Assembly: GCF_014138435.1 (NCBI RefSeq)
Contig: NZ_JACJIM010000002.1
Span: 372,001-436,000, forward strand
Direction of reading: 5' to 3'
Source: Methylobacterium fujisawaense
Lineage (GTDB): Bacteria; Pseudomonadota; Alphaproteobacteria; Rhizobiales; Beijerinckiaceae
DNA length: 64,000 nt
The translations under genes and the position numbers were made by a program. Under the pieces are notes generated by a model. It searched no databases and was not told the DNA's origin. It saw only the letters and a list, made by a program, of their open reading frames with translations. Shown here in pieces: positions 34,425-43,939 of this stretch (position 1 is the stretch's first letter; every line of letters begins with the position of its first letter).

Positions 34425-34445
34425 TCCGCCCGGTTGCCGGGCGGA
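34425..34445. terminator. Stem-loop after the second L,D-transpeptidase
   Basis: A perfect 9-bp stem TCCGCCCGG / CCGGGCGGA with a 3-base loop TTG starts 14 bases after the stop codon. An A-rich stretch follows instead of U. Confidence 0.65.
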
Positions 34446-34667
34446 CAAAAATGTATCAGGCGTTAACATAGCGCGCGGTCGTGCCATCGGAACGGGCCGG
34501 GAACGCTTGACACGTTGCGGAATACGGGCGACGCCACAGGTTGTCTCGCGGGCCATCCTTCGGGCCGCGCTCGTTCATACGAGCGCTGCTGTCGCGGTGC
34601 GCGGGGCTCGACCGACCGCACGGCATAATCCCCGGAAACGGGGCGTTCGAAGGGAAGACGGCCCGGC

Positions 34668-35057
34668 GTGATTGCTGACTCCAACGACGACGTTCTCAAC
34701 GGTGTCCGCGTTCTCGTCGTCGAGGACGAGGCCGCGATCTCCATGCTTCTGGAGGACATGCTCCTCGATTTCGGCTGTGCCGTAGTCGGGCCGGCCGCAC
34801 GGCTCTCCTCCGCGCTGGAAATGGCGTCGCAGGAAGCGTTCGAGGTCGCCATCCTCGACGTGAACGTGGCGGGCGAGCCGATCTATCCCGTGGCCGAGGC
34901 CATCGCCAAGCGCGACCTGCCGCTGGTCTTCTCCACCGGGTACGGCGGCGCGGGCATCCGCGAGCCGTTCCGCGACCGGCCCGTCGTTCAGAAGCCCTTC
35001 AGCCAAGCCGATCTCAAGCGCACGCTGATCGGCGCGATCCGGGCCGCCCGCGCCTGA
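34668..35057 (+). CDS. Single-domain response regulator
   Basis: A 129-residue receiver domain with no output domain. It has the acidic pocket VVEDE (17-21), phosphoacceptor Asp64 in ILDVNV, Thr90 in FSTGYG and Lys109 in VQKPF, all receiver residues. Family knowledge: lone receivers act in phosphorelays or bind partner proteins. No histidine kinase is adjacent. It begins with GTG; an A/G-rich GAAGGGAAG lies somewhat far upstream. It is monocistronic and convergent with yraN. Confidence 0.9.
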   Translation: MIADSNDDVLNGVRVLVVEDEAAISMLLEDMLLDFGCAVVGPAARLSSALEMASQEAFEVAILDVNVAGEPIYPVAEAIAKRDLPLVFSTGYGGAGIREPFRDRPVVQKPFSQADLKRTLIGAIRAARA

Positions 35058-35135
35058 CGCACGCCGGGTAACCGGCGCGTCCCCAGCACGGCGGCTGTCG
35101 GGTGAGGCGAGACGCCGCGGTTCCTGACCGCGGCT

Positions 35136-35525
35136 TCAGAGCCCTTCGATCGTGAAGACCTGCTCGACATGGGCTGGCCACCCGCGGGCCCCGACGAAAA
35201 CGGCGTCGGCACGGAACGTCACACCGGCACACCACGCGTTGCGCCCGATCCACGCCCTGACCGCGCGGGAGAAGCGCCGCCGCTTGGCGGCATCGATCGC
35301 TTCCCGCGCGTCGTCACGCTTGGCACGCGCCTTCACCTCCACGAACACGATGGTGTTCCAGCGCTGGACGACGAGGTCGATCTCGCCCCCGGCCATGCTC
35401 ACGCGCCGGCCGATCGGCCAGTAGCCCTTGAGCATCAGTGCGGCCAGCGCCAGCCATTCGGCGTGGTGGCCGCGCCGATAGGCGGCGCGGCGCCGGCCGG
35501 TCCGGTCCGGCACAGCCCCGTTCAT
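35136..35525 (-). CDS. yraN: YraN family protein (UPF0102)
   Basis: A 129-residue protein with a Holliday-junction-resolvase-like nuclease fold: [22 protein letters not shown], the [10 protein letters not shown] and VFVEVKAR motifs carry the acidic and lysine residues. Its role is poorly defined; genome-maintenance functions are suspected. The ATG overlaps the rsmI stop by 4 bases (ATGA), so it is translationally coupled to rsmI, a pairing seen in many bacteria. Confidence 0.9.
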   Translation of the reverse strand: MNGAVPDRTGRRRAAYRRGHHAEWLALAALMLKGYWPIGRRVSMAGGEIDLVVQRWNTIVFVEVKARAKRDDAREAIDAAKRRRFSRAVRAWIGRNAWCAGVTFRADAVFVGARGWPAHVEQVFTIEGL

Positions 35526-36496
35526 CCCTGGCCCCGCGCCAAAGCCAGCGCCCGCGAATAGACCTGACGCCGCGGCTGTCCGGTCTCGTCAGCGACGAGG
35601 CTGGCGGCATCCTTGATCGAGTGCCGCTCCAGCGCCGACAGGATCAGCGCGTCGAGGGCGGCATCCGCATCAATCGTTCGCTCCGGCGTCGTCGCCGCGC
35701 CGATGATCACCACGATCTCACCCTTGGGCGGTCCTTCCTGGGCGAAGCGCTCGCTCAGGCTGCCCAAAGTATCGCGTCGGATGGTTTCGTAGAGCTTGGT
35801 CAATTCCCGTGTCACGGCGGCCGGGCGCTCCGGGCCGAGCACCGCGGCGGCATCGGCCAGCATGTCGGGCAGGCGATGCGGCGATTCGAACAAGACCAGC
35901 GTGCCGGGAACCTGAACCAGTGCCTCCAGGCGGTTGCGCCGGGCGCCGGCCTTCTGCGGGAGGAAGCCCTCGAAGAAGAAACGATCGGTCGGCAGACCCG
36001 CCGCGACCAAGGCCGTCATCACCGCCGACGGGCCCGGAACCGGCGTGATGGCGATCCCCGCCTCGATCGCGGCCTGGACCAACTTGTAGCCGGGATCCGA
36101 GACCAGCGGCGTCCCGGCATCCGAGACGAGAGCCAGGGCTTCGCCGGCGCGCAGCCGCGCGATCATCCGCTCCCGCACGGCATCGTTGGAATGCTCGTGA
36201 TAGGCGAGCAGCGGTGTCGTGATCCCGTAATGCGCCAGCAGGTTCCGGGTGACGCGGGTGTCCTCGGCCAGGACCGCATCCGCGGCCGCCAGGGTGGACA
36301 GGGCCCGGATGGTGATGTCGCGCAGGTTCCCGATGGGAGTCGCCACAATGTGCAGGCCCGGCGACAGGGGCTCGGTCTCGCTCGCCAGACCGAAGGCCGT
36401 GAAGGTGGTGTTGCGCGGCCGATCGGGGGCGAGCTTCGGGGACGGAGCTCGGGTCGGGGCGGCGGGCCCCGGGGCATCGAATCGGCGTGTCATCAT
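35522..36496 (-). CDS. rsmI: 16S rRNA (cytidine-1402-2'-O)-methyltransferase
   Basis: A 324-residue methyltransferase of the tetrapyrrole-methylase fold. It shows [48 protein letters not shown] and [14 protein letters not shown], the RsmI signatures. It 2'-O-methylates C1402 of 16S rRNA with SAM and helps decoding. I chose the ATG at 36496; a GTG at 36511 would add five residues. It is divergent from the LpoA-like lipoprotein gene, as in other proteobacteria, and coupled to yraN. Confidence 0.95.
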   Translation of the reverse strand: MMTRRFDAPGPAAPTRAPSPKLAPDRPRNTTFTAFGLASETEPLSPGLHIVATPIGNLRDITIRALSTLAAADAVLAEDTRVTRNLLAHYGITTPLLAYHEHSNDAVRERMIARLRAGEALALVSDAGTPLVSDPGYKLVQAAIEAGIAITPVPGPSAVMTALVAAGLPTDRFFFEGFLPQKAGARRNRLEALVQVPGTLVLFESPHRLPDMLADAAAVLGPERPAAVTRELTKLYETIRRDTLGSLSERFAQEGPPKGEIVVIIGAATTPERTIDADAALDALILSALERHSIKDAASLVADETGQPRRQVYSRALALARGQG

Positions 36497-36627
36497 CGGT
36501 GATCTTGCCACACCGGCCGTCTCCCGTCGCGGTGAAGGCGTCCGACCGGGGGCAACTCTGCCGCTCCGCGTTTACAATTCGGATTCCGATCGTCAGGCTG
36601 CGGTGCCTGCCGAGAGGAGTCCGCGCG

Positions 36628-37893
36628 ATGGCGCGCCCGACGAGCATGCGGGACCGTCTCGTGCGCGTCACCGCCCCGACCGCTGCGCTGTGCGCCGTCC
36701 TGCTGTCACTGGGCGGCTGCCTCGGCACCGACATCGCTCGGCGCGCGACGGCGCCACAGGCCGAGCTGACGCCGCCAGCGGCCGTTCCCGGGGCACTGCC
36801 ACCCGCACCCGCAGGGCCGCCGATGCCGGCGGCGGGTGGCACCGGGCGCATCGGCTCCGGAGCCGTCAAGGTCGCCCTCGTGCTGCCGCTGACCGGCCAG
36901 GGGGCAACGGTGGGTGCCGCCATGCGCAACGCGGCACAACTCGCCTACGACGAGGCAGAGCAACCCGACCTGACGCTCCTGGTGGAAGATGACCGAGGCA
37001 GCCCGGACGGCGCCCGGGACGCGACGCAGGAGGCGCTGCGCCAGGGGGCCGAGATCGTGCTCGGTCCGCTCTTCGCCGGCAATGTTCAGACGGCTGCGGC
37101 CGCGGCCAGAGCGGCGGGCAAGCCGGTGGTCGGCTTCTCGACCGACGTGACCGTGGCCAGCCGGGGCGTCTACCTCCTGAGCTTCCTGCCGCAACCAGAG
37201 GTGGACCGCGTGGTCGAGGATTCCGTCGCCGGCGGAAAACGCTCCTTCGCGGCTCTGATCCCCGAGACGGCCTACGGCAATGCCGTGGAGGCGGAGTTCC
37301 GGGAGGCCGTTGCCCGGAAGGGCGCGCGGGTCGCCGCCGTCGAACGCTACCCGGCCGGCGCGCCGGGTCCGGCGGTGGAACGGCTGACCCGGGTCATCGC
37401 AGGGCCGGGCGCCACCGCCGACGCGCTGTTCATCCCCGAAACCGCCGATGCGCTGCCGGGCGTGGCCGCGGCGCTGACCAAGGCGGGGTTCTCGCCCGCC
37501 CGGATACGCCCCATCGGCACCGCCCTCTGGAACGAGCCGTCGCTCTTCGCCCTTCCCGCCTTGCAGGGCGGCCGCTTCGCCTCGCCGGACCGCACCGGGT
37601 TCTCGAATTTCAGCGGCCGCTACCAAGCCCGGTTCGGCGCCGTTCCGCCGCGCGTCGCATCCCTGGCCTATGATGCGGTGATGCTCGCGGCCGCCCTGTC
37701 CCGACGCTACGGCTCGCAGCGCTTCGCGGAGACCACCCTCACGAATGGCTCCGGCTTCGCCGGCATCGACGGGACCTTCCGCTTCCGGCCGGATGGGCAG
37801 AGCGAGCGGTCCCTGGCGGTCTATGAGATCCGCAACAATGCCGCGATACCCGTCAGCCCCGCGCCGCGGGTGCTGGCAAAGCCCGGGATCTGA
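36628..37893 (+). CDS. LpoA-like penicillin-binding protein activator / periplasmic-binding-fold lipoprotein
   Basis: A 421-residue lipoprotein. The signal peptide ends in a lipobox (LLSLGGC, Cys near residue 31), then a Pro/Ala linker, then a type I periplasmic-binding domain (about 70-400: VKVALVLPLTGQGATVGAAMRN then YDEAEQPDLTLLVEDDRGS). Such proteins next to rsmI and yraN are the C-terminal-domain homologues of LpoA, which activates PBP1a; equivalence in this organism is inferred from context. GAGAGGAG before the ATG supports the start at 36628. Its stop codon is directly adjacent to the hemW stop on the other strand. Confidence 0.87.
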   Translation: MARPTSMRDRLVRVTAPTAALCAVLLSLGGCLGTDIARRATAPQAELTPPAAVPGALPPAPAGPPMPAAGGTGRIGSGAVKVALVLPLTGQGATVGAAMRNAAQLAYDEAEQPDLTLLVEDDRGSPDGARDATQEALRQGAEIVLGPLFAGNVQTAAAAARAAGKPVVGFSTDVTVASRGVYLLSFLPQPEVDRVVEDSVAGGKRSFAALIPETAYGNAVEAEFREAVARKGARVAAVERYPAGAPGPAVERLTRVIAGPGATADALFIPETADALPGVAAALTKAGFSPARIRPIGTALWNEPSLFALPALQGGRFASPDRTGFSNFSGRYQARFGAVPPRVASLAYDAVMLAAALSRRYGSQRFAETTLTNGSGFAGIDGTFRFRPDGQSERSLAVYEIRNNAAIPVSPAPRVLAKPGI

Positions 37894-39069
37894 TCAGGCC
37901 GCAAGTTCGGCAACCAGGGCATTGAGCACCGGCGCCCCCTTGGCGGTCGCGGCGATGCGGCCGCCGGGAAGCCGCTCCAGCACGCCATCGCCGATCAGCA
38001 TGCCGATGCGGTTGCCGTTCAGCGGCCGGCCCTTGAGGGCAGCGTAGCGATCCGGATCGATGCCCTCGCGAAGGCGAAGCCCCATCACCAAGAACTCGTC
38101 GGCCTGGTCGGCGGCCGTGAGCGTTTCGGTCTCGACGACGGCATGTCCTTCGCGCTCGACCCGGGCCAGCCAGGCTTCCGGCGACCGCTCGGTGACGGTC
38201 CCGATCCGTCCCCCCGCCGTCACGAGCCGCCCGTGCGCGCCGGGACCGATGCCGGCATACTCGCCGTAGCGCCAATAGAGCAGGTTGTGCCGCGACTCCG
38301 CCCCGGGCCGGGCGTGGTTCGAGATTTCATAAGCCGGCAGGCCGGCCTCTGCACAAAGTTCCTGGGTGACGTCGTAGAGGGCGCGTCCGACCTCGTCGTC
38401 CGGCGTCACCAGTTTGCCGGCGGCGGCGAAGCCGTAGAACGGCGTCCCCGGCTCGATGGTGAGCTGGTAGAGCGAGAGATGCTCTGCGGCCCGCGCCAGC
38501 GCCGCTTTCAGCTCCGCCCGCCACAGCGCCGGAGTCTGTCCGGGCCGGGCATAGATCAGGTCGAAGGAGGTCCGCTCGAAGGCCGACTGCGCCAGCGTGA
38601 TCGCCTCCAGGGCCTGTGCGGCGTCGTGCAGGCGCCCGAGGGTCCGAAGCGACGCGTCGTCGAGGGCCTGGATGCCGAGGGAAACCCGGTTGACCCCGGC
38701 GGCGCGGTAACCCCGGAAGCGCCCGGCCTCGACACTCGACGGATTGGCCTCGAGGGTGACCTCGGCGCCTTGAGCCACCGGCCAGTGTTCCGCGACGGCG
38801 TCGAGCAGGCCCGCCACGGTCGCGGGCTGCATCAGCGAGGGTGTCCCGCCGCCGAGGAAGATGCTGGTGACGGTCCGCCCCGGGGTGCGGGCGGCCGTGT
38901 GGGCGATCTCGGCCCGGAATGCCGCGAGGAAGCGCGGCTCGTCCACGCCCGCGTGGCGGACGTGGCTGTTGAAGTCGCAATACGGGCACTTCGCCGCGCA
39001 GAAGGGCCAGTGCAGGTAGATTCCGAAACCCACGTCGCGGGTCGGATGGTCCGGGCCGGTCGATACCAT
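37894..39069 (-). CDS. hemW: Radical SAM heme chaperone HemW (coproporphyrinogen oxidase-like)
   Basis: A 391-residue radical SAM enzyme. The cluster motif is WPFCAAKCPYCDFN, followed by FLGGGTPSL and TLEANPSSVE, and a C-terminal HemN-type domain with QLTIEPGTPFYG and YEISNHARPG. HemW proteins bind heme and deliver it; older annotation is oxygen-independent coproporphyrinogen oxidase. The start at 39069 is the first Met before the core; no good ribosome binding site is visible. It follows rdgB by 38 bases in the same direction, so rph-rdgB-hemW form one operon. Confidence 0.92.
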   Translation of the reverse strand: MVSTGPDHPTRDVGFGIYLHWPFCAAKCPYCDFNSHVRHAGVDEPRFLAAFRAEIAHTAARTPGRTVTSIFLGGGTPSLMQPATVAGLLDAVAEHWPVAQGAEVTLEANPSSVEAGRFRGYRAAGVNRVSLGIQALDDASLRTLGRLHDAAQALEAITLAQSAFERTSFDLIYARPGQTPALWRAELKAALARAAEHLSLYQLTIEPGTPFYGFAAAGKLVTPDDEVGRALYDVTQELCAEAGLPAYEISNHARPGAESRHNLLYWRYGEYAGIGPGAHGRLVTAGGRIGTVTERSPEAWLARVEREGHAVVETETLTAADQADEFLVMGLRLREGIDPDRYAALKGRPLNGNRIGMLIGDGVLERLPGGRIAATAKGAPVLNALVAELAA

Positions 39070-39107
39070 GATGACCGGGATGTGAGCGCGGCCGCGCCGT
39101 TTGGCAA

Positions 39108-39737
39108 TCAGGAACCGGAGGCCAGACAGGCCCGGCTCAACGCCACGAAGGCCCGGGCCCGGTGCGAGAGCCCCTGACCCTTCTGCCAGTCGACGCCGTG
39201 CTTCTCCTCGGCGCTCATCTCGCCGAAGGTGCGCGCGTGCCCGTCCGGCCGGAAGATCGGGTCGTAACCGAAGCCGGCGGTCCCCCGCGCCGCCACGAGG
39301 TCGCCGAACACCCGCCCTTCGAACAGCTCGGTGTGGCCGTCCGGCCAAGCCAGGACCAGGGCCGAAACGAAATGGGCCCGGCGGTCGGCCGCGCCACGGT
39401 CGTCGAGCTCGGCGAAGATCCGCGCCATCGCGGCCGCGAAATCCTTGTTCGGGCCGGCCCAGCGGGCCGAGAAGATGCCCGGCGCTCCGTCGAGGGCGTC
39501 GACGCACAGGCCGGAATCGTCCGCGAAGGCGGGCAGTCCGGTGGCGTCGGCCGCCGCCTTCGCCTTGATGGCGGCATTCTCGGCGAACATCGTGCCGGTT
39601 TCCTCGGGCTCGGGCAGCCCGATTTCGCCGGCCGACACCGCCTCGACCCCGAACGGCGCGAGCAGCTCGCGCATCTCGGTGAGCTTGCCGGCATTGTGCG
39701 TGGCGATGACCACCTTCCCGGTCAGGCGGCGGCTCAC
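39108..39737 (-). CDS. rdgB: RdgB/HAM1 non-canonical purine NTP pyrophosphatase
   Basis: A 209-residue house-cleaning enzyme that hydrolyses ITP, dITP and XTP to monophosphates. Seen: [13 protein letters not shown] at the N-terminus, [22 protein letters not shown], and [10 protein letters not shown] near the end. The GTG at 39737 overlaps the rph stop (GTGA), so it is coupled to rph. A longer open frame to 40367 only reflects rph read out of frame. Confidence 0.95.
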   Translation of the reverse strand: MSRRLTGKVVIATHNAGKLTEMRELLAPFGVEAVSAGEIGLPEPEETGTMFAENAAIKAKAAADATGLPAFADDSGLCVDALDGAPGIFSARWAGPNKDFAAAMARIFAELDDRGAADRRAHFVSALVLAWPDGHTELFEGRVFGDLVAARGTAGFGYDPIFRPDGHARTFGEMSAEEKHGVDWQKGQGLSHRARAFVALSRACLASGS

Positions 39738-40447
39738 GCGATGGCCTCCTTCTGCAGGGCGACCAGCCGCTCGGTGCCGGCGCGGGCGAGGCCGAGAAGT
39801 TCGAGAAGCTGCTCCTGGGTGAAGGGCTCCATCTCGGCGGTGCCCTGCACCTCCACGATGCCGCCGCGCCCGGTCAGCACGAAATTGGCGTCGGTCTCGG
39901 CCGCGGAATCCTCGGCGTAATCGAGATCGAGGACCGGCATGCCCTTGTACAGGCCGCACGAGACGGCAGCGACATGGTCGCGCAGGGGATCGACCGAGAT
40001 GATCGAGCGCGTCCGCATCCAGGCGAAGCAATCGTGCAGCGCCACCCAGGCGCCGGTGATGGCGGCCGTCCGGGTGCCGCCATCGGCCTGGATGACGTCG
40101 CAATCGATCGTCACCTGACGCTCGCCCATGGCCGGCAGGTTCGTGACGGCCCGGAGGGACCGGCCGATCAGCCGCTGGATTTCCTGCGTTCGACCCGACG
40201 GCTTCCCGGAACCAACCTCGCGGCGGGTGCGTTCGTGCGTCGCACGCGGGAGCATAGCGTACTCCGCCGTGACCCAGCCCTTGCCCGAGCCGCGCAGCCA
40301 CGGGGGCGAACGCTCTTCGAGCGACGCGGTGCAGAGCACCCGGGTATTTCCGAAGCTGACGAGGCACGAGCCTTCTGCGTAGCGCGAAACCGCGCGCTCC
40401 AGGCTCACGGGCCGCAACTCGTCGGCGGCACGCTTGGAAGGCCGCAT
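39734..40447 (-). CDS. rph: Ribonuclease PH
   Basis: A 237-residue phosphorolytic 3' exonuclease that trims tRNA 3' ends. Typical sequence: [19 protein letters not shown] is represented here by [18 protein letters not shown], then [35 protein letters not shown] and the phosphate-site [16 protein letters not shown]. First gene of rph-rdgB-hemW and divergent from hrcA with 128 bases between, an arrangement widespread in Hyphomicrobiales. Confidence 0.96.
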   Translation of the reverse strand: MRPSKRAADELRPVSLERAVSRYAEGSCLVSFGNTRVLCTASLEERSPPWLRGSGKGWVTAEYAMLPRATHERTRREVGSGKPSGRTQEIQRLIGRSLRAVTNLPAMGERQVTIDCDVIQADGGTRTAAITGAWVALHDCFAWMRTRSIISVDPLRDHVAAVSCGLYKGMPVLDLDYAEDSAAETDANFVLTGRGGIVEVQGTAEMEPFTQEQLLELLGLARAGTERLVALQKEAIA

Positions 40448-40575
40448 CGCGGGCCCCTTCTGTCGAGAGTGTCGAGGGCCGGGCTCTTAGGCCGCCGCGA
40501 CATCACGGGCAAGCATCGCCGTACGGATTGATCCGCGCGGATCGGTTGCGCATGATCGGACTACAGGATGACCGC

Positions 40576-41670
40576 GTGACACACCCCAGTCCCAACTTTG
40601 CCAACGGCCAATCCATGCAGGCCCTCGCCGCCCTCAATGAGCGCGCCCGCGAGATCTTCCGGCAGATCGTCGAGAGCTATCTCACGACCGGCGAGCCGGT
40701 GGGCTCCCGGAATCTCGCTCGGATCCTCCCGATGGCGCTGTCGCCGGCCTCGATCCGGAACGTGATGGCGGATCTGGAGCATTCCGGCCTGATCTTCGCG
40801 CCGCATACCTCGGCCGGACGCCTCCCGACCGAACTCGGGCTGCGGTTCTTCGTCGACGCGATGCTGGAACTCGGCGACGTCAGCCAGGACGAGCAGGCGC
40901 GCATCGAGGCACAGATGCGGGCCGCAGCCTCGGGCCACACGTTCGATTCCGCCCTGGCCGAGGCCTCGACCATGCTGTCGGGCGTCTCGCGGGGGGCCGG
41001 CGTGGTGCTGACCACCAAGGCCAACGTCAATCTGAAGCACATCGAGTTCGTGCGGCTCGATCCGGCCCGCGCCCTCGTCATCCTCGTCTCGGATGACGGC
41101 TCCGTCGAGAACCGCATCGTCGATCTGCCGCCCGGACTTCCGGCGGGTGCGCTTCAGGAGGCCACGAACTTCCTCAACGCGCGCCTGCAGGGCCGCACCC
41201 TGGGGTCGCTGCGCGCCGAGATCGAGGCCGGCCGCAAGGCCATGAAGCGCGAGCTCGACGCGATCACCGAACGCCTCGTCGATGCGGGGCTCGCAACGCC
41301 GGTGGGGCCGACGGAAGCGCGCCAACTGATCGTTCGCGGTCAGGCTAACCTGCTCGACGACCTGCGGGCGGTCGAGGATCTCGAGCGGATCCGCCTGCTG
41401 TTCAATGACCTTGAGACCCAGAAGGACGTCATCGACCTGCTGGCCCGTGCCGAGGGCGGCGAGGGCGTGCGTATCTTCATCGGCTCCGAGAACAAGCTGT
41501 TCTCCCTCTCGGGGTCATCGCTGATCGCGGCGCCGTTCCGCGACGGATCGCAGAAGATCGTCGGCGTGGTCGGGGTCATCGGTCCGACCCGCCTCAACTA
41601 CGCGCGCATCGTGCCGATGGTGGATTACACGGCGCGGGTGGTGTCGAAGCTTCTGGACGGCGGCCGGTAG
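40576..41670 (+). CDS. hrcA: Heat-inducible transcription repressor HrcA
   Basis: A 364-residue repressor that binds CIRCE elements and is made active by GroEL. It has an N-terminal winged helix ([43 protein letters not shown]), a middle GAF-like domain, and a C-terminal end with [24 protein letters not shown] prefer the GTG at 40576 (AGGA 9-12 bases upstream); an in-frame ATG at 40552 is possible. The usual partner grpE is not downstream: a chemoreceptor gene is convergent after 13 bases. No CIRCE sequence is seen upstream. Confidence 0.95.
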   Translation: MTHPSPNFANGQSMQALAALNERAREIFRQIVESYLTTGEPVGSRNLARILPMALSPASIRNVMADLEHSGLIFAPHTSAGRLPTELGLRFFVDAMLELGDVSQDEQARIEAQMRAAASGHTFDSALAEASTMLSGVSRGAGVVLTTKANVNLKHIEFVRLDPARALVILVSDDGSVENRIVDLPPGLPAGALQEATNFLNARLQGRTLGSLRAEIEAGRKAMKRELDAITERLVDAGLATPVGPTEARQLIVRGQANLLDDLRAVEDLERIRLLFNDLETQKDVIDLLARAEGGEGVRIFIGSENKLFSLSGSSLIAAPFRDGSQKIVGVVGVIGPTRLNYARIVPMVDYTARVVSKLLDGGR

Positions 41671-41683
41671 GTCCTGTCGGGCC

Positions 41684-43681
41684 TCAGGCTGCCCGAACCG
41701 AATCCAGGAATCGTGCGACCTCGACACCGAGGCGCGCGGAGTGTTGCGACAGATCCGATGCGGAGCCCAGGACCTGTCGCGCGGCCTCGCCCGTATGCGC
41801 GGCGGCTCCGGCCACCCCGGCGATATTCACCGTCACGTCCGCGGTCCCGTCTGACGCCTGGGTCACGTTGCGGACGATCTCCTGCGTGGCCGCCCCCTGC
41901 TCCTCGACTGAGGCGGCGACGGCCGCGGCGACCGCGTTGATGTCCCGGATCCGCCTGACGATACCGTCGAGTGCCCGGGTGGCTTCGCCGGTGGAGCCCT
42001 GGACGCGCGCGATATGATCGTTGATTTCCTCGGTGGCGCGGGCGGTCTGCGCAGCCAAATCCTTCACTTCGGCCGCCACCACGGCGAAGCCGAGCCCGGC
42101 CTCGCCGGCCCGCGCGGCCTCGATGGTGGCGTTGAGGGCCAGCAGGTTGGTCTGCGCGGCGATCGAGGCGATCAGCCCGGCTGCGTCGCTGATCCGGGAT
42201 ACCGCCTCCGACAGCGCCTGCACGCGGTGTCCCGTCTCGTCGGCCTCGTCCACGGCAGTTCGGGCGAGGCGTGACGAGCCTGCGACCTGCCCGGCGATCT
42301 CGCGCACGCTCGCGCCGAGTTCATCGGCCGCAACCGCGACGGTGCGGACGCTGGTCGAGGCTTGGTCGGCGGCCGCAGCGACGCTGCTGGATCGTGCCGC
42401 GGCCTGCGTGGCGGTGTTTGTCAGGGCTTGGGCGGTGGCGTGAAGCTCGGACGCCGCGGACGACACCGAACCGACGATCGTGCCCACGGCCTCTTCGAAA
42501 CCATCGGCGAGCGCCGTCATGGCCCGCTTGCGCTCCGCTGCGGCCGCCGCCTCGGCCGAGCGCCGAGCCTGTTCCTGCTCACGTGCCTTCTGCGCCACAA
42601 CGGCCTTGATACCCTCGACCGCCCGCCCGACCATCCCGATCTCGTCCCGGCGCCTGGCCTCGGCGATCTCGGTATCGAGGTCGCCGAGGCTCATGCGCTG
42701 AAGGACTTCCACAAGTCGGTCTAGGGGATGTGCGACGGTCGCGGCCATCATCCGGCTGACGGTGACGGCCAGCAGAAGCAGCGTGATCGCGGTTGCGATG
42801 GCCAAGTTCTGCGCGAGGTGCGTGATGGGTGCGAACGCGGTGGCGTGGTCGACCGAAAGCGCGACGTACCAGTCGAGCGCCGGCGGCAGGTTTGGGACGC
42901 GCGCGAAGACCGTGCGGACGGACCGTCCCGCCTCGCGCGTGTCCACCGCCCGACCGGCGGCGATGCCGGGAACCGGACCGTCGATCAGCTCCGACAGGGG
43001 CTTGCCGATGAACGCGGCCCGCGGGTGGATCAGGATCGTGCCAGCGCCCGACACCAGATAGGCATAACCGCCGTTACCCGGCGCGACCTCGGTGATCATC
43101 CGGGCAAGAGCCGAGACGTCGAAATCGCTTCCGACCACGCCGCCGAGACCGTGCGCCGCATCCTTAACCGGCGCCGCCGCCGTGATGATGAAGGTGCCGC
43201 GACTGGCGGAGATGTACGGCTCGGTCAGGATCGGGCCGTCCGTCGCGGCGGCCTCCTTGTACCACGGACGCTGACGCGGATCGTAACCCGGCGGAATCTC
43301 GGCCTTGGGCATCTTGGTGTAGAACCCGTCCGGACGCCCGAAGAAGCTGACGTAAAACGAGTCGCGGATGATGGGCGCGTCGAGCACACGATCCGTGTCC
43401 GACTCACGGCCGCTAGCGGTGATCTGCTGAGCCATCATCTGCGTCAGATCGAGCTTGCCGCGCAGCCAGTTGCCGACACTACGGGCGGCAGATCCGCTCA
43501 GGCTCGACATGCTGGCGTCGACGTCGCCCTGCAGGGTGCTGGACTGGGACAGGTACAGATAGGACGAACAGGCGACGAGGGCCGCCGATACGATCGCGAG
43601 AATCAGGAGTGTCGCGCGACCCGATATCCCGACGCGTACCCGGCGTGCCGCTCCAGAAAAGCCACCGATTTCGATCGACAT
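41684..43681 (-). CDS. Methyl-accepting chemotaxis protein with Cache sensor
   Basis: A 665-residue chemoreceptor. Order: TM1 (about 22-44), periplasmic double Cache-type domain (about 50-275, with FYTKMPKAEIPPGYDPRQRPWY), TM2 (about 285-307), HAMP (about 308-365) and a signalling domain (about 395-640) with the hairpin tip AGEAGLGFAVVAAEVKDLA. Ligands of such Cache domains are often amino or organic acids. No che genes are next to it. The ATG at 43681 is chosen; a GTG two codons upstream is possible. It is preceded by a 258-base region with a stem-loop at 43827. Confidence 0.94.
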   Translation of the reverse strand: MSIEIGGFSGAARRVRVGISGRATLLILAIVSAALVACSSYLYLSQSSTLQGDVDASMSSLSGSAARSVGNWLRGKLDLTQMMAQQITASGRESDTDRVLDAPIIRDSFYVSFFGRPDGFYTKMPKAEIPPGYDPRQRPWYKEAAATDGPILTEPYISASRGTFIITAAAPVKDAAHGLGGVVGSDFDVSALARMITEVAPGNGGYAYLVSGAGTILIHPRAAFIGKPLSELIDGPVPGIAAGRAVDTREAGRSVRTVFARVPNLPPALDWYVALSVDHATAFAPITHLAQNLAIATAITLLLLAVTVSRMMAATVAHPLDRLVEVLQRMSLGDLDTEIAEARRRDEIGMVGRAVEGIKAVVAQKAREQEQARRSAEAAAAAERKRAMTALADGFEEAVGTIVGSVSSAASELHATAQALTNTATQAAARSSSVAAAADQASTSVRTVAVAADELGASVREIAGQVAGSSRLARTAVDEADETGHRVQALSEAVSRISDAAGLIASIAAQTNLLALNATIEAARAGEAGLGFAVVAAEVKDLAAQTARATEEINDHIARVQGSTGEATRALDGIVRRIRDINAVAAAVAASVEEQGAATQEIVRNVTQASDGTADVTVNIAGVAGAAAHTGEAARQVLGSASDLSQHSARLGVEVARFLDSVRAA

Positions 43682-43826
43682 GCACACCCCGATCTTCAGG
43701 AGTCGCGCCTGACGAGGCCTAATTCAAACCTAAACCGCGACCTGTGGCGTCTGTGTTCTTTTTATCAGATCGTGGATGGCATGGATCAGGACGTCGATCG
43801 GGCGCGACACCATTTCCCGCGCAAAG

Positions 43827-43856
43827 CCGGTCCGCGCCTTGTCGGGCGCGGACCGG
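43827..43856 (-). terminator. Stem-loop terminator after the Gly-rich gene
   Basis: A perfect 12-bp stem (CCGGTCCGCGCC / GGCGCGGACCGG, loop of 6) 84 bases after the stop codon of the Gly-rich protein on the minus strand, followed on that strand by GGCTTTGCG. Confidence 0.6.
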
Positions 43857-43939
43857 ATCAACGGTGATGATCGTGTGCTTTGCTTGCGCCGGTGTGTCGG
43901 CGGCCGGAAAAGCCGTTTCGACCGACGCGCGGCCAGGCA

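Noticed and set aside
34489-34516. Possible EcfG-type stress promoter (GGAAC ... CGTT) before the receiver gene
   Set aside because: Spacing is 19 bases, longer than the expected 16-18, and no second example nearby supports it.
40448-40575. CIRCE element before hrcA
   Set aside because: No sequence resembling TTAGCACTC-N9-GAGTGCTAA in the rph-hrcA gap.
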